DNA of 64,000 nucleotides from Carallia brachiata (taxonomy: Eukaryota; Streptophyta; Magnoliopsida; Malpighiales; Rhizophoraceae): the NCBI GenBank assembly GCA_021464245.1, contig JADCRB010000118.1:1242056-1306055 (forward strand), in the 5' to 3' direction. The position numbers and the translations under genes are program-made. The notes under the pieces are model-generated. The model worked only from the letters and a program-made list of their open reading frames with translations, was not told the DNA's origin and searched no databases. Positions 50,576-64,000 of the stretch are shown here, piece after piece (position 1 is the first letter of the stretch; each line of letters begins with the position of its first letter).

Positions 50576-52569
50576 AGATTACTTTTTCTGGCATTCCCTA
50601 GTTTTCCTACCTTCCCTTATGATTTGTTGTTGCTCGTTAATTTCTTTGTTTTCCCATTGAATAACCACTCTCAAATCATATTTTTTCAAATCGGAAGGTT
50701 ATATGTTGTCTATCCTCTGGATTGTATACCCTTTTTGGCGTCAATTTTTTGTGGCAAATGAATGATCTTTTTTCTTATCAGTTAGTTGAATATTCACATA
50801 TTTATACAGATAATATATCTATTAGTATTGAATACATATGAATGAATAGAAAACGATTAAAATAAGAAACTTACATATGACATGAGATCAATTTATTCAA
50901 AAAAAAAATTACAGAGACACTAACAACATACATGAATATAAATACGGGCTTACAAATACACAATTATAACTTTTAGTTACAGTTTTTATTTCGTGCATAA
51001 TAATCATCAGTTTTAATCGAATAAAGTAGATCTGTTCCCAAAATCCATTGTGTTTCTATAATAAAATTTGCTTGTAAAAGAGATGAAACTAGAGTATTCT
51101 ATTTCATTAGTTACAGTTGAGTAAAGTACATTCGCTCCCAAAATCCATTTTGTATTTCCGTAGTAAAATGTGCTTGTAAAAGAGATGAAAGTAGATTATT
51201 TTTTAAGTTGATGGTTTTTATCATGTCAGCATGCTAACTTGGAGCAACAATGAAGTCGATAAGAATTTAACAACCCCTTCAAGATGCGAAAGGCCAAGCC
51301 CCATCTAATAGTTAATGTGAGCTTAATTACTCGTGTATTTGAATAATGGTTCATGTTAAGAGAAGAACAAAGGCTGCCGGGAAATGAGCCAAATGTATCG
51401 AAAGTCTAACAATGGCATATTCAAGAAAAACCTTCGATTCTTTTTCATCTTGTTAGCTGCTAATCGACATTCGGTAGATTTCGCCATTAGTTTTTGTAAC
51501 TTCTCCATAGGGGGTAGCAAATGCGCGAGTTAAGTTTTGTACTTTGGATTATAGGTGTGTTAGGAATGGGATTGTTGTACTGCATTCAATTTTTTGTTGT
51601 TTTGTCTTTTAGGTTGGTGGTGCCGTTAGCAGAAGGAATAGGTCTAACAGAAGTCACTTAATTAGTTTCCATCGCGGTCGGTGGATCATGGGATGAAGGA
51701 AACTCCGTCAGTCTAGCCCGCTAATATTAGTAATAGAAAGATTTTGAATAGTGATATCATACACGAAAGATTATTTCATCTTCACGAGTTGATATTATTA
51801 CAGACGTGACAATAAATTTTTGATATTTTTAATTTTATGTTTTAAAACTAAATTCTATATAAACTTAATATTGCCCTAAATTTTGTCCACTTTGGCCCAG
51901 GTTCGAACGCTGATTGATGCTCTCGATATAATGTTTTGTTTTGTTTTTTGGTACTTCATTAAAGCTTTCAATTGCACCACTTTTTCATCTTTCGGGTTTA
52001 CGCAATCACGTGAAAAGAAAAATGACAAATATTGAATCAATGATTGCTCATATAGGAAAAAATTTATTTGAATATAACAAAAATATGTTCAGACATTAAA
52101 ACTTACAAAGTATATTTATAATATTTATTATTTAAAATAATTTACATGATTTTTTTTTATTTTTGTCTTACATATTACTTTTATTATCGTATTTACATAT
52201 ATTAAATTTGTTCCCCTGAATATTTTTATAGATCCTTCATTGCCTAAGGAATTTGTTTCGAAAGGGTGGTAGTACTTTTGGGACCTGGGTTCGTCAAAAT
52301 AGGGTCCCAGGGTTACGTTACCATATTTCAAAGGAACCAACATAAGGAGTGGGTTCTGACATGCTGCAAAAATTTTTGAATTTACAATGTAGGTAATGAA
52401 GCAAAAGTAGAAATAGTTGCCATGTGGATCAAAAAAAGAAATGGTTGCTTTGTGATTGGGGGAACAAGCTGAGTAATAAATTGATGGGTGGTTAGCAGAT
52501 CCAACTGTGGTTGCTTGCGCCCAGTTTGTGGATGATTTGTGTGTTTAGTTTGGAACCAGCAAGATTTCG
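50576..52569. other. Spacer, no gene seen
   Basis: AT-rich. A phrase around CTCCCAAAATCCATT and AATGTGCTTGTAAAAGAGATGAAA appears twice (about 51036-51086 and 51132-51190), so there is a diverged local duplication of roughly 100 bases. No gene or element border was recognised. Confidence 0.4.
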
Positions 52570-53460
52570 GATGTAATGCAGGTGTTTAATAAACTAACTC
52601 AGACTGGGTCTTTGCGACAGTACCATGAGAAGTTCAGAAAGCTTAAAGACTCATGACAGGTGCTATTGCATTGTTATTCAAAGGTGTATTTTATGTCCAG
52701 TTATATAAGTGGATTGAATGATTCAATTAAGGCTACCATTAAAATGTGCAGCCAAAGTCATCCAGTCACCTTTAAGAATTTTCGAAGTTGCAGGAAAAAG
52801 TGGTTGGCAGCTTGGGCATGTTGGCTAAGCCACTACCAAAATTGTTCCCTTTAATTTTGGGGCTATGAGTCACAGGAATGCTACTGGTAGTTCTTGGGGT
52901 TTCTGGAATGGGTAGAAAACCAAGGTGGGTTACAAGGCCTAATTTTGTAGCTGCAAGGGTTCCTGATGCAATGGATAAGGGTCATGCACCCTCCTGCTCC
53001 AAATTCCAGTGGGATGGACAGCAAGTTTCTAACTGAGATGTCTAAAAGCAGGCAATCAGTGCCGGAAGTGTCGTGAGAAAGTTTATCCTGGGCAGCAGTG
53101 TGGAAAGAAGCACATGATCAGTGCTTTGGAAGGACAAGTAGGAAGAGAAGAACTGTGTAATGATGAATTTGGGAGTTATACCATGATCTAGAACCTAAAC
53201 AAGTAATAGAAGCACAGAAGTCTACATCCATTCATGCCACAGACAGGCTCAACAGGCTCCACTACCATTCATGTGGAAGGACAGGTTGGCAATCGAACAT
53301 TGAGAATAGTGATTGCTTCAGGAAGCACTCATAATTTTCTAAATGATTCCTTGACCATAGTCAAGGACTTACCTTGTCCATTGGTACCAACCCAGCCATC
53401 GTTGGCGACTCTAGGTGATGGCTTTAAGGTGACTAATAGGTACATCGTGAGCATTTAACG
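52570..53460 (+). mobile_element. Ty3-gypsy relic: gag and aspartic protease
   Basis: Broken plus-strand frames give a gypsy gag segment (VFNKLTQTGSLRQYHEKF, then SSYISGLNDSIKATI), a cysteine-containing spacer (CRKCREKVYPGQQC), and a retropepsin segment VGNRTLRIVIASGSTHNFLN. The protease motif reads ASG where the active-site Asp is expected. Several stops and shifts separate the parts, and no LTRs or RT were found. It is an old, truncated fragment. Confidence 0.75.
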
Positions 53461-54463
53461 ACGATTTCAAAATATTTAATGTTCCGACCTATTGATGTGC
53501 TTTTTTCAACGGTTCTGACCCAAAGTAGACATTTTTTCAGTTAGCAATCGGAATCTGAATGATGTAAATGTGAACAGATCTCAGCAACAAATGGTCAACA
53601 GGAATTTGACGATTAAATGAAATATCATAACCTAAATTACTGTTGACATAAAAATTGTCAGTTATAGCTACAAGTATTTTCTAATTTGACTCACTTAAAA
53701 AGTGAGTGAAGTGGGAATCAAACTTGAATTATGAATTTCTCCCACCTTGAGAAGCATGAAACAAACAAATAACAAATATAGGCATTACACTATTGCTTGT
53801 ATTTTCTGAAAAATAACTTCTTGATTTCCAATATAAATTCATATAGACATAGAATCCTTGAAAAAAAGCCCTTCAGACATAAGAAAGAGAGGATTTATAT
53901 TTGGGATGTGATGATAGACCGCTGCTCAACGACAGCAACTCATTAAAAAACAAGAATCCCTCTACACAAGTACAGCAGTGGTTTCCAAATTATATTGTTT
54001 TCAAGCTCAGTTTCTGTTTCAAGTTCAGAAAGATATGACAATGTGCTTAATATAAACGTGCGGACATTAAGTTCACTGATTCCCTTTTCCTTAGCAAACA
54101 AATCTAAAACATACAAGTCTAGTTATCTGATTCTGTTTTGGTTTGGATTAGATATTGTGCACAACCAAAAGTTTCCATCTGGATCCAAAATGACAATTCA
54201 AATGCCAAACCGTGTGCATACAGACAAGAAAAAAAATAATAATTTCTCTTTAGGAAAGGCCACCAGGCCCTCCCCAATATGCAAAATTTGACCTTCTAAT
54301 GGTCTTCAATAACAAAGCTTGTAAGCAACATTATGTCCAGAACTAATTCAACTTCTAACAGCAGCAAGTTTTAAAAAAAAATGTCTCCTAATCAAAAGGA
54401 ATAGTCACTGCCAAGAATTTAAAATAGCACCAGAAAAATTAAAATTTTCCCACCAGAAAAAGC
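53461..54463. other. Spacer and RPS14 3' flank
   Basis: No gene is supported. The last few hundred bases are the probable 3'UTR of the minus-strand RPS14 gene. Confidence 0.5.
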
Positions 54464-56547
<2,084 letters not shown>

Positions 56548-59500
56548 GGCTGCCGGAGACTCGGATGGTAGGCTGCGCGTTACTTGACGGCTACGAAAGT
56601 TGAGGCTTTCAAGCCGTTGGCTTTCTGATACTCACAGCAGTCGGCGGACTAGGGCTTTACTGCTTGAGTGCGAGGTGGCGAAAGTGTCTTTCTTTATTGG
56701 GTAATTGGTCCCTCAAGTTTGCTTTTATTTATGGAAAAGGCCAAATAGTTAGTTTTCTTTGAAATTGAGAGTCTAACAACTAAGAGATAAAAGAAAAAAA
56801 ATTAGTATTTCCAAGTGAATTTGTCTCAAATTTTATCTCAGTTGATATTGTAATTGATATTTTTAAAATCTTGTTATTTTTACATTTTAAAAATATCAAT
56901 TTTTGTTTTAAAAATATTAATTACAGTTTAAACCGCGATATTACCCGAAACAAAAACTGTCAGGACATGTATGCTTGCTCGAGATAAAAGAAGTGAGGAC
57001 ACAAACATAAACAAGAAATCAAGCCCTCACTTGTATGATTTAGACACAATACTTCATATCCTCTAGCAGTCCAACTAGGTTGGAACCTCCCTAATAGTTC
57101 AGGTCTTCAACTTCTCTATCTTCGGCTTCTCAATGTTCCATCATGGGCTGTCAAATAAAACTAGGAACTTAGGGTGCTAATTTAATTTGCTTTGTAAAAA
57201 TGAGTGAGTTTGGACCCTTCTTCTTCTTTTCCACCAAATTATCTTAGTTTGGGTGAGTTTAAATGGCACTGTAAACGAATCGTTGCATTGCTATTCATTA
57301 GAAGTTTGATAATTCGATTCAATAAAAACTCGTTCAAAACTTAATATAAAATTCAATGACAAGTTTGACTTGTAAATTGTTTGTTTAAAAAATTGTTTAA
57401 AATCCATTTTGACAAAGTCATTAAAAAACTTATTTAGTATATCATTAAAATATAATTAATATGTTTGTTCAAGTTATCAAAACAATCTTTTTACAAAAAT
57501 AACAAAAAAGTTGCACACTTTTAAGGCTTCCCTAGACTAACCCTTTTATATTGACTATAATATATTAAAAGGAAACATTTATTTTTCAATTATTTAATTT
57601 TATTAAAGTAAAATTTTTAATCAATTTAATTTTATCTATTACAATATTTTAATTATTTCTATTAACACTACGAAGTTAAATGATTTTTCATGAAAATCTC
57701 AAGACTTAATATAGATTCAATAAACTTGGCTTGTAGCTAAAGAACCAAATTTGAACTTGCTAAAATTCAACTCAACTTAACTCATTTATGTACTTATATA
57801 TTTAATGATCGTTCTAAATTTTATTTTAGTTTTTGATTTGGGTGTTGTTTGTTATTGTTACTCTCAGTCCTTGAACCCATGACCTTAGGATGGTGGTTTT
57901 GAATTTTGATAATTATTCGCAAATAGTATATTTTCGATAAATGGGTTTTAATTTTTGTCACCTTACATAAATAGGAAAAGATCAGTCTAGCCACCTAGCA
58001 CCTTGGACCAAGTTGGCTTTCACCATTTGGTTCGGCCCGGTCTACGTGTTGAACAGATCCAGGCTTTTTCACTTTGTGGGAACATTGTTGATATTTGATT
58101 TAGTGGTGGACGTGGGGTCTTTAATCCCCCAAGCTGGCCTACATTGTCCCATGAGTAGTCAAAGTTCCTGGCTTAAGCCTGACTCAAATTGTTGGGCCTT
58201 ACATTGCCACTTAGGCCGGACACAAAAAAAAAATAAAAAATAAGATACTAACGTGAGTTGGTTCAGTTGATACTTAGACAAACTTAGATGAATTTAATCT
58301 ACAGTATCAGGAGTTCGAAACCTAGTGAGGTATATTCCCAACAGAGTTTTAACTTTAAGTCTAATCTTACAAAAAATTATCATCATCAAAGTATTTTCGA
58401 CACGAGAATGACTGGTGACTCTTTGTTATTATTATTTTTTTAGCAGGACTCTTTAGTATTTTCATAGAGCATAAAATAAAATGTTAATAAAAGAGTGATA
58501 TAGTGTTAATGAGTTCTAACTCATTAGTGTTAAAGTTTTTTCTAAAATTGAATATCTTAAAATTTATAATTTTTATGGGAAGCTTTTAACATAATTATAT
58601 GTGAGATTGTTTATATTTGAATCATGAAATAATTCGCAAAATCATAGCTACAACTGGTTTTACATAGCTACTACAATCATAAGTTTGCGAACTTTGCATC
58701 AAATATAGACTATGAGTTTCAATAATAGTTTTAATAGATAAACTTAGCGGATATAATTGAATGGCAGTCAATGTTAATTTGTGTAGTATCGTCAAAATTC
58801 AAGAACCTTTTTTTTTTGTTTTTTCTGGCCATTAAAAAAAGTATTACAAAGCACACGTAAATCGAAAGTTACTTTTACTATCCTCATTCAACTAATATAA
58901 GGTTATTATTACTGTTAGACTTGAATAGTCACCATTACTATTAAACTTGAATGGGTTTCTCATATTCGACTATGATATTAATAAATTTTGAAGTAGAGTA
59001 TGACAAGTTTAAAGGATCCAAGAAGTGGACTTTGCTAGTAACTGATAGAACTGGAGTGCAAATCATAGTGGAGGAAAGGATATTGAATGATCAATCAAAC
59101 TATTATCTTGGATAGTAAAACATTAATAAAGCAAAGAAAATTGGCGTATACATTATTTGCTTAATCACGTTGCGCTGTTTTTGTGGCAAAAGATAAAGAT
59201 TATAGCGCAGTGTTAAATTTTAGATTTATTAATATTATAATTAAATTTACGAGAGATCTGTTTCAAATTTAATAATTTTTAGTGGTGGATCTCCCTATGA
59301 GAGAGATAAAACTAAAGACGACAATAATCAAAAAGTTGATTTTAGATCTAAAGATTTGATAACTATTATATTTATTGAATAAATTTTTTTATTAAAAAAA
59401 GAAAAAAAATGAAAACGAAGGACCTCTTCAATACCATAATACAAGTTTCGACAGCATCTTCATATGCATGATTTTTTTTTTTTTTCTGAAGATGTGAAAT

Positions 59501-60675
59501 TGTGAAAAGGAAAAAAATGTTTAACTTTATGAAAATAATTTTAATATAACAATAAAATGACGTGCGAGTAATTAAGTGATTGAATTTATAAAAAAATTAT
59601 CAAATAAAATTATATTATTACTTAACTCTAATCATATAATTTTATTTATTTTCAGTTGTTACTTAAGTTTTGGCTCAGGAAAATGCAGAAGTTTGACTCT
59701 ACATCGGTCGAATCTTCTGCGCTCTTAGTGTTGCTTTTGAACTTGCACTTTCTGCGTTGTTTTCGAACTATCACCTCTGTAGCCTCTAATTATGGGTGGT
59801 CAAAAAAAAATTTAAAATTTTGATTAATTGATAAAATTAAATTAAATTAGATTAAATTTTAGATTAATTAAATCAATTTAATAATTGGTTAACTGAACTA
59901 AGTAAAAATTAAAAATTTTGGTTCATAAATAGTTTTTAGTGTTAAAAAATTATAGGTAACTAAATTGAACTGAATATTTATAAAATAATTTTATTTAATA
60001 TAGATTTACAACATTTTGAATTGACAATCGGTAAATCTTGCTTTTATTTGAGATATGACTATCATGAATTGAATTGACTCTTGGCTAATTATTAGAACAT
60101 ACATATTATTCTTGCATTTGTTTGAGATAGTAGTTATAGACTACTTGCCTTGTTTATGCTTAGTATTTTTTTTTTTGTGATCTTATTTATTAAATATGAG
60201 AAAAAATGTATGAGATATTTTGATTTTGCATGGATAAAAATTAATTAGTGGATTATTATTTAATATTGTAAATTACAAGTTCAAAATTTACTTTAATTAT
60301 TGATAAAAAAAAGAATTAATTTCTCAAATTTGGATGAAAATTGAAAATTTAATGATTTCAATTTTTACGATTGGATAACAGAAACCAAACCAAATATTTT
60401 GATTAATCAAAATTAATCTAACTTAATTTTTAGTTACGAAATAATATTTAATTTTATGTAACGAAAATTTTGGTTATAAAAATTTAATTTGAGTAACCAA
60501 GCAAATCATGAAAAAAAAAAAAAAAACAATATGGCACTCTCTTGTCGTTACGCCACGTCACTCCAACGAATTTTCCGTTACAGAGAAAAATCAAAAACAA
60601 TTATAATCCTCTCTCTCCCATAATAAATGTTACCGAATTTGACAGGTGTTTGAGCTGACCCGACCCGATTCTGCC
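56548..60675. other. Intergenic AT-rich region
   Basis: RPS14 promoter and 5'UTR side at 56548-56720, then AT-rich DNA with no supported gene. A GC-richer block at about 57985-58210 ends in an A-rich tail (58213-58229) and may be a retroposed fragment. A SINE-like unit follows at 58251. A G-box-like GCCACGTCA lies at about 60551-60559, upstream of the S40-like gene. Confidence 0.45.
58251..58400 (+). repeat. tRNA-derived SINE-like unit
   Basis: GTGAGTTGGTTCAGTTGATAC (58253-58273) resembles an A box and GAGTTCGAAACC (58311-58322) is a good B box. It directly follows an A-rich tract. The 3' boundary is unclear. Confidence 0.5.
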
Positions 60676-61484
60676 ATGGAAATAAGCGGACCCGATCGCT
60701 TTCGCGACCGGAAAACACCACCAACCGACCGCTTTCTGGGCACTTACCTTTCCGGTCAACCACAAACACCGCCACCAACACCATAACCGAAGAGGCCGAA
60801 CTCCACGAGGACGACATATTCTCCACCGGAGACTTCTCCGAATCGTCCAACAACCACCACCACCACCACCACCAGCGGAATGTAAACAGCAGCAGCAGCA
60901 GCAGCAGCAGCAATAAAGATGATGACAGCCCTCCCTCCTCCACGCTCTGCAGCCCGCGCCGCCACCACCGCCACCACCACCACCACAGCAATCTCTCCCC
61001 GAATCACAAGGCCTTCCAGCCAGCCGAATCATTCGGCATCCTCGCCGCGCTTCCGGAGCAGAAATCGGGCTCCCTCCACCACGTCTACCAGAAAACAACC
61101 GTATCTTCCTCCTCCTCCTCCTCCTCCTCGACGTCCTCGACCTCCTCCTCTTCTCGTCTCATTCCTTCAGTCCCAAAACCGCCGCAGGAACGCCTGCCGA
61201 CGTCGGCCTCATTCTCTCGGTACCACCAGCACCACTCCGCGCCGGTTAAGGTGCCGGTTCTTTCAATGGCGATGAGGAAGGCCAGGAACAGGGAGTTTGA
61301 CGAGATTGACGAGGACACCGAGGAAGCGGACGGGGAAATGCTACCGCCGCACGAGATCGTGGCGAGGTCGAGGTCGCCGGCAGTTGCGTGCTCGGTGCTG
61401 GAAGGCGTTGGGAGAACCCTCAGAGGGAGGGATCTGAGGCAGGTACGGAACGCGGTGTTGCGGCGAACAGGTTTTCTTGATTGA
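60676..61484 (+). pseudogene. S40-like senescence-regulator family gene (DUF584), frame broken near N-terminus
   Basis: The C-terminus is a clear DUF584/S40 domain: MLPPHEIVARS, CSVLEGVGRTLRGRDLRQVR and NAVLRRTGF. Upstream in the same frame are ESFGILAALPEQ and EDDIFSTGDF, family-like motifs, plus His-rich, poly-Ser and Pro tracts. S40 proteins are plant-specific nuclear proteins linked to leaf senescence. This frame is open from 60654 but contains no ATG before 61266. The only well-placed ATG, 60676, opens a different frame with a plausible N-terminus (PTDRFLGTYLSGQ) that stops at TAA at about 60784-60786. One lost base near 60776-60786 would explain this. It is therefore either a gene with a sequence error or a very young pseudogene; no intron fits. 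Single-exon structure is normal for the family. Confidence 0.75.
60848..60912 (+). repeat. Triplet repeats (CAC, AGC) coding His-rich and poly-Ser tracts
   Basis: CAC/ACC repeats at about 60853-60872 and AGC repeats at about 60890-60912 encode homopolymer runs in the S40-like protein. A TCC run at about 61107-61145 adds a second poly-Ser tract. The long minus-strand frames here (Gly-, Val- and Trp-rich) are artefacts of these repeats. Confidence 0.85.
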
Positions 61485-64000
61485 TTGATTTGATTTGATT
61501 AATTGGGCTTTCAATTTCGAGTCCTTATTTTATGATTAATTTATTTATTTCATTCTGTTTGGCTGGATTGTATGCCAAACTACTTTTTTTTTTTTTTTTT
61601 TTTTTTTTGATAATTGGTTACGACTGAAATTTAGAACTCGAGACTTTCAATTTTAGAAGCGAATTGGATACCTATTGTACTCTATGTGGAACACTAAAGT
61701 CCTCTTAATTGGTTATAAGGATTTGAGAGAGATATTGTTCATATCTGTATCTGCAGAAAATAGGACATTTGATTTTTCATTTATCTTCCTTTTTGCCTTG
61801 TTGAAGAAGGTGGTGAAGAAGGTGGAATGATCAAGAATGTTTCACTTTTATTCATATCTATTTTATTGGGAATGACTAAAATTTGGAAACTGGAGGCATT
61901 GATTGACGCTTTGAGTTTTTCATTTTTTGAGTAGAAGATTGCTTTTGGAATATTTTTTGTATTATGTTTCAAGTCCTTAATTTGAAAAGTGAATGTGGAA
62001 ATAGAATACCAATATGGCCTCCTCTGACTTGGTGGTTTCAAAGATTTTAGCTTTGGAGAAGTTATTTAGAAAGAAATTATTGCTAGATTCTGGTTTAATT
62101 GGTGCAAAAGGTTTGATCAGGAAGACTTAAATACCTAATGATTTTCCGTTTTAGTAAAATTGAATTTTGTCTTGCGAATGGTCTCAGTGTTCAATGCTTT
62201 CTATGACAGCGTCTGTGTCTTAGATTGCGTAGCAAAAACATTTTCTGGGGAGAACTAAGAAGTTGTGAAAACGTTCCTTTTTTTTTTTATTGATTGCTTC
62301 TGGGTTGTGGATTAATATGTTTCTACACAAAGCGTTGGGGGCAATTTTCTAAGAAGCTGGGGATTTTATTTCTACTCAGAATCACAATCATTTATCTTAC
62401 CCCTCTGCGAGAACATTAATGTTGTTTTCGTATGGCTATTAGCAGGGCTTGTTAGTGGTTGTCGTGGCATTTAAGATCTTGGTTTTGTTTTGTCTATCCT
62501 GAACACTCGAAGAATCCTCTGTGCTCGGTGCAGCTTACATGGCTGTTCCATTCCATGCAAATGAGACCAAACTAGATTGATTCTGTTGCGACTTTAGAAT
62601 ATTCAAGTGCTCATGCCCCACTCTTGGTACTTAGATTCAGCTGGGTAAACTTGAAGTACTGTTGATGAATGTGCTGCTATCATTACCTTGCGTTTGTCTG
62701 CGCTAGCTTTTTCTTAATCCTTCAATAAATATTACTGACATTATTTCCTCAAGATATGGGCGTGGGGAGAAGTAAGTGTGGCTGACTTTAGTTTTGTTAG
62801 AGGTTACCTGGGAGTATGCAAATGTTGTCGAATATACGTAGAATTTTGAGAAGGTTGGGGATACACTATAATCTGGTGACTGAGAAGATGTGAGAATGAT
62901 TCGTCTTTTCATATCAAGGCTCCAAGAGCTCACTTGGTGATATTTTAGGCTTAAGTTAAGGGGATCAGATCGTAGCTTGATTGCAACACCTATATCTCAA
63001 TGGGCTTTTATTGCTGGGACATCATCAAAATTTTGCTAATCTGTATGAAGCATTTGGCGATTACCAGTACTATCTAAAATTCTCATGCTTAGAGTCCGAA
63101 GTAGGTCTTCTGCAGGCTGATATGGTCGGGGGACGGTTAATTGATTAGCTTGATGTAATTTCCTTTCTTTGTGTTTTTCCATATTTCATCAAAATGATGT
63201 CTAAAGTAGGTCCCAATACTCATTTGGAATCTGATGCTCAGCTTCCCATTTTTGGTTGCTCAACGTTATCCCTAATTAGTTGTATGTTCTGCATGGCATG
63301 CCAGGTTGTGATTTCATAATTCTAAGTTGTCAACAAGGAATTGCTGCATATTTTAACCTAAAACTTTTTTCTCGGTGATGAGAAGGTTTTGGGGAAAAAA
63401 ACAAAATTTCACCACCATAATTATGTTCCATATACCCACATGGCCACATCCGAATACGGTCAGACCCAGATCGTATTCGGTTCCATCCTATCGATTCGAT
63501 TCGTATTGGCTTGTGGCTTGTGTGTTGTTTACGTATTCTATTTCATTATTGTTCAGACGACTCCAGCTTCTGGTTATTAAAGTATGCTGACTCGCTGACC
63601 CACCTCCTCTCCTGAGGAAGTGGCAAAATAGAGCAGGATGCAAATATCTAGTGATGGGTGCACTGTTTGTTATCATGCAGAAGGCAGTAGACATTGATGA
63701 AATGCATAGAAGACTAAGAAACCCATATTTATAAAATTAGAGGTGGTAAACTCTATAGGGACTGACTTAACATGTGAGAAATTTGACTCAATCAAACATG
63801 CATTGACTTAAAAAATTAATGATCATTAATCCAAAGTTGAAATAACCCGAAACTCAAAAAAAAAAAAAAACGCTTGCGTGAATTCTTCGTAGACATGCTT
63901 TAACTAAAGGTTTCAACACAAAAATAATGCCATCTCCATCTGCCCTTGCCAGAATCCTCGCAAAGGAAAAGATCTGCAAGTTTTAATCCAAGTGTATAAA
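61485..64000. other. S40-like 3' flank and intergenic DNA, no gene seen
   Basis: Only short frames without recognisable domains. The composition is less AT-rich than elsewhere and T-rich, which would suit a 3'UTR or an intron of a neighbouring gene, but no splice-linked exon was found. A run of 25 T lies at 61584-61608. Confidence 0.4.
61584..61608 (+). repeat. Poly-T run of 25
   Basis: Uninterrupted T run about 100 bases after the S40-like stop codon. It could be the complement of a retroposon poly-A, but no insertion borders were seen. Confidence 0.9.

Noticed and set aside
60601..61098. Long minus-strand frames rich in Gly, Val, Trp or Cys opposite the S40-like gene
   Set aside because: They are mirror products of CAC, AGC and TCC repeats in the sense coding sequence.

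Overview
The window is nuclear DNA of a flowering plant, almost certainly a eudicot. Evidence: GT-AG introns, strongly AT-rich intergenic DNA, plant-only families (CRIB-RopGAP, FANTASTIC FOUR, fasciclin-like arabinogalactan protein, class III peroxidase, germin-like proteins, S40/DUF584), and plant Ty1-copia, Ty3-gypsy, LINE, SINE and MITE sequence. I cannot name the species from sequence alone.

Layout. 1-5.2 kb: intergenic, with one ~850 bp retroposed insertion carrying a 21 bp target duplication. 5.26-10.41 kb (+): five-exon RopGAP gene. 13.22-14.06 kb (+): single-exon FAF-like gene. 16.82-22.02 kb (-): dead N-carbamoylputrescine amidase gene with nine recognisable exons. 25.86-26.71 kb (+): intronless FLA gene. 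27.6-30.6 kb: repeat cluster (two LINE pieces, an orphan terminal coding exon, an hAT-like MITE, and a near-perfect 138 bp-arm foldback). 31.44-33.81 kb (+): four-exon class III peroxidase. 35.4-50.6 kb (+): array of three germin-like genes of which only the middle one is intact; between copies 1 and 2 sit a LINE relic and a young 5.3 kb Ty1-copia element on the minus strand. 52.5-53.5 kb: eroded gypsy gag/protease. 54.46-56.55 kb (-): six-exon ribosomal protein S14 (uS11) gene whose first coding exon is only the ATG. 60.68-61.48 kb (+): S40-like (DUF584) gene with a frameshift near its N-terminus. 61.5-64 kb: nothing recognisable.

The genes are not an operon or cluster with one function. Several concern the cell wall or apoplast (FLA, peroxidase, germin-like proteins), but that is probably coincidence apart from the tandem germin array. 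I found no convincing undescribed system. The most unusual objects are the long foldback at 30.2-30.6 kb, the decayed amidase gene, the mostly dead germin array, and a recurring pattern of single-base indels in otherwise healthy reading frames (copia pol, germin copy 3, S40), which may be partly an assembly-quality signal.
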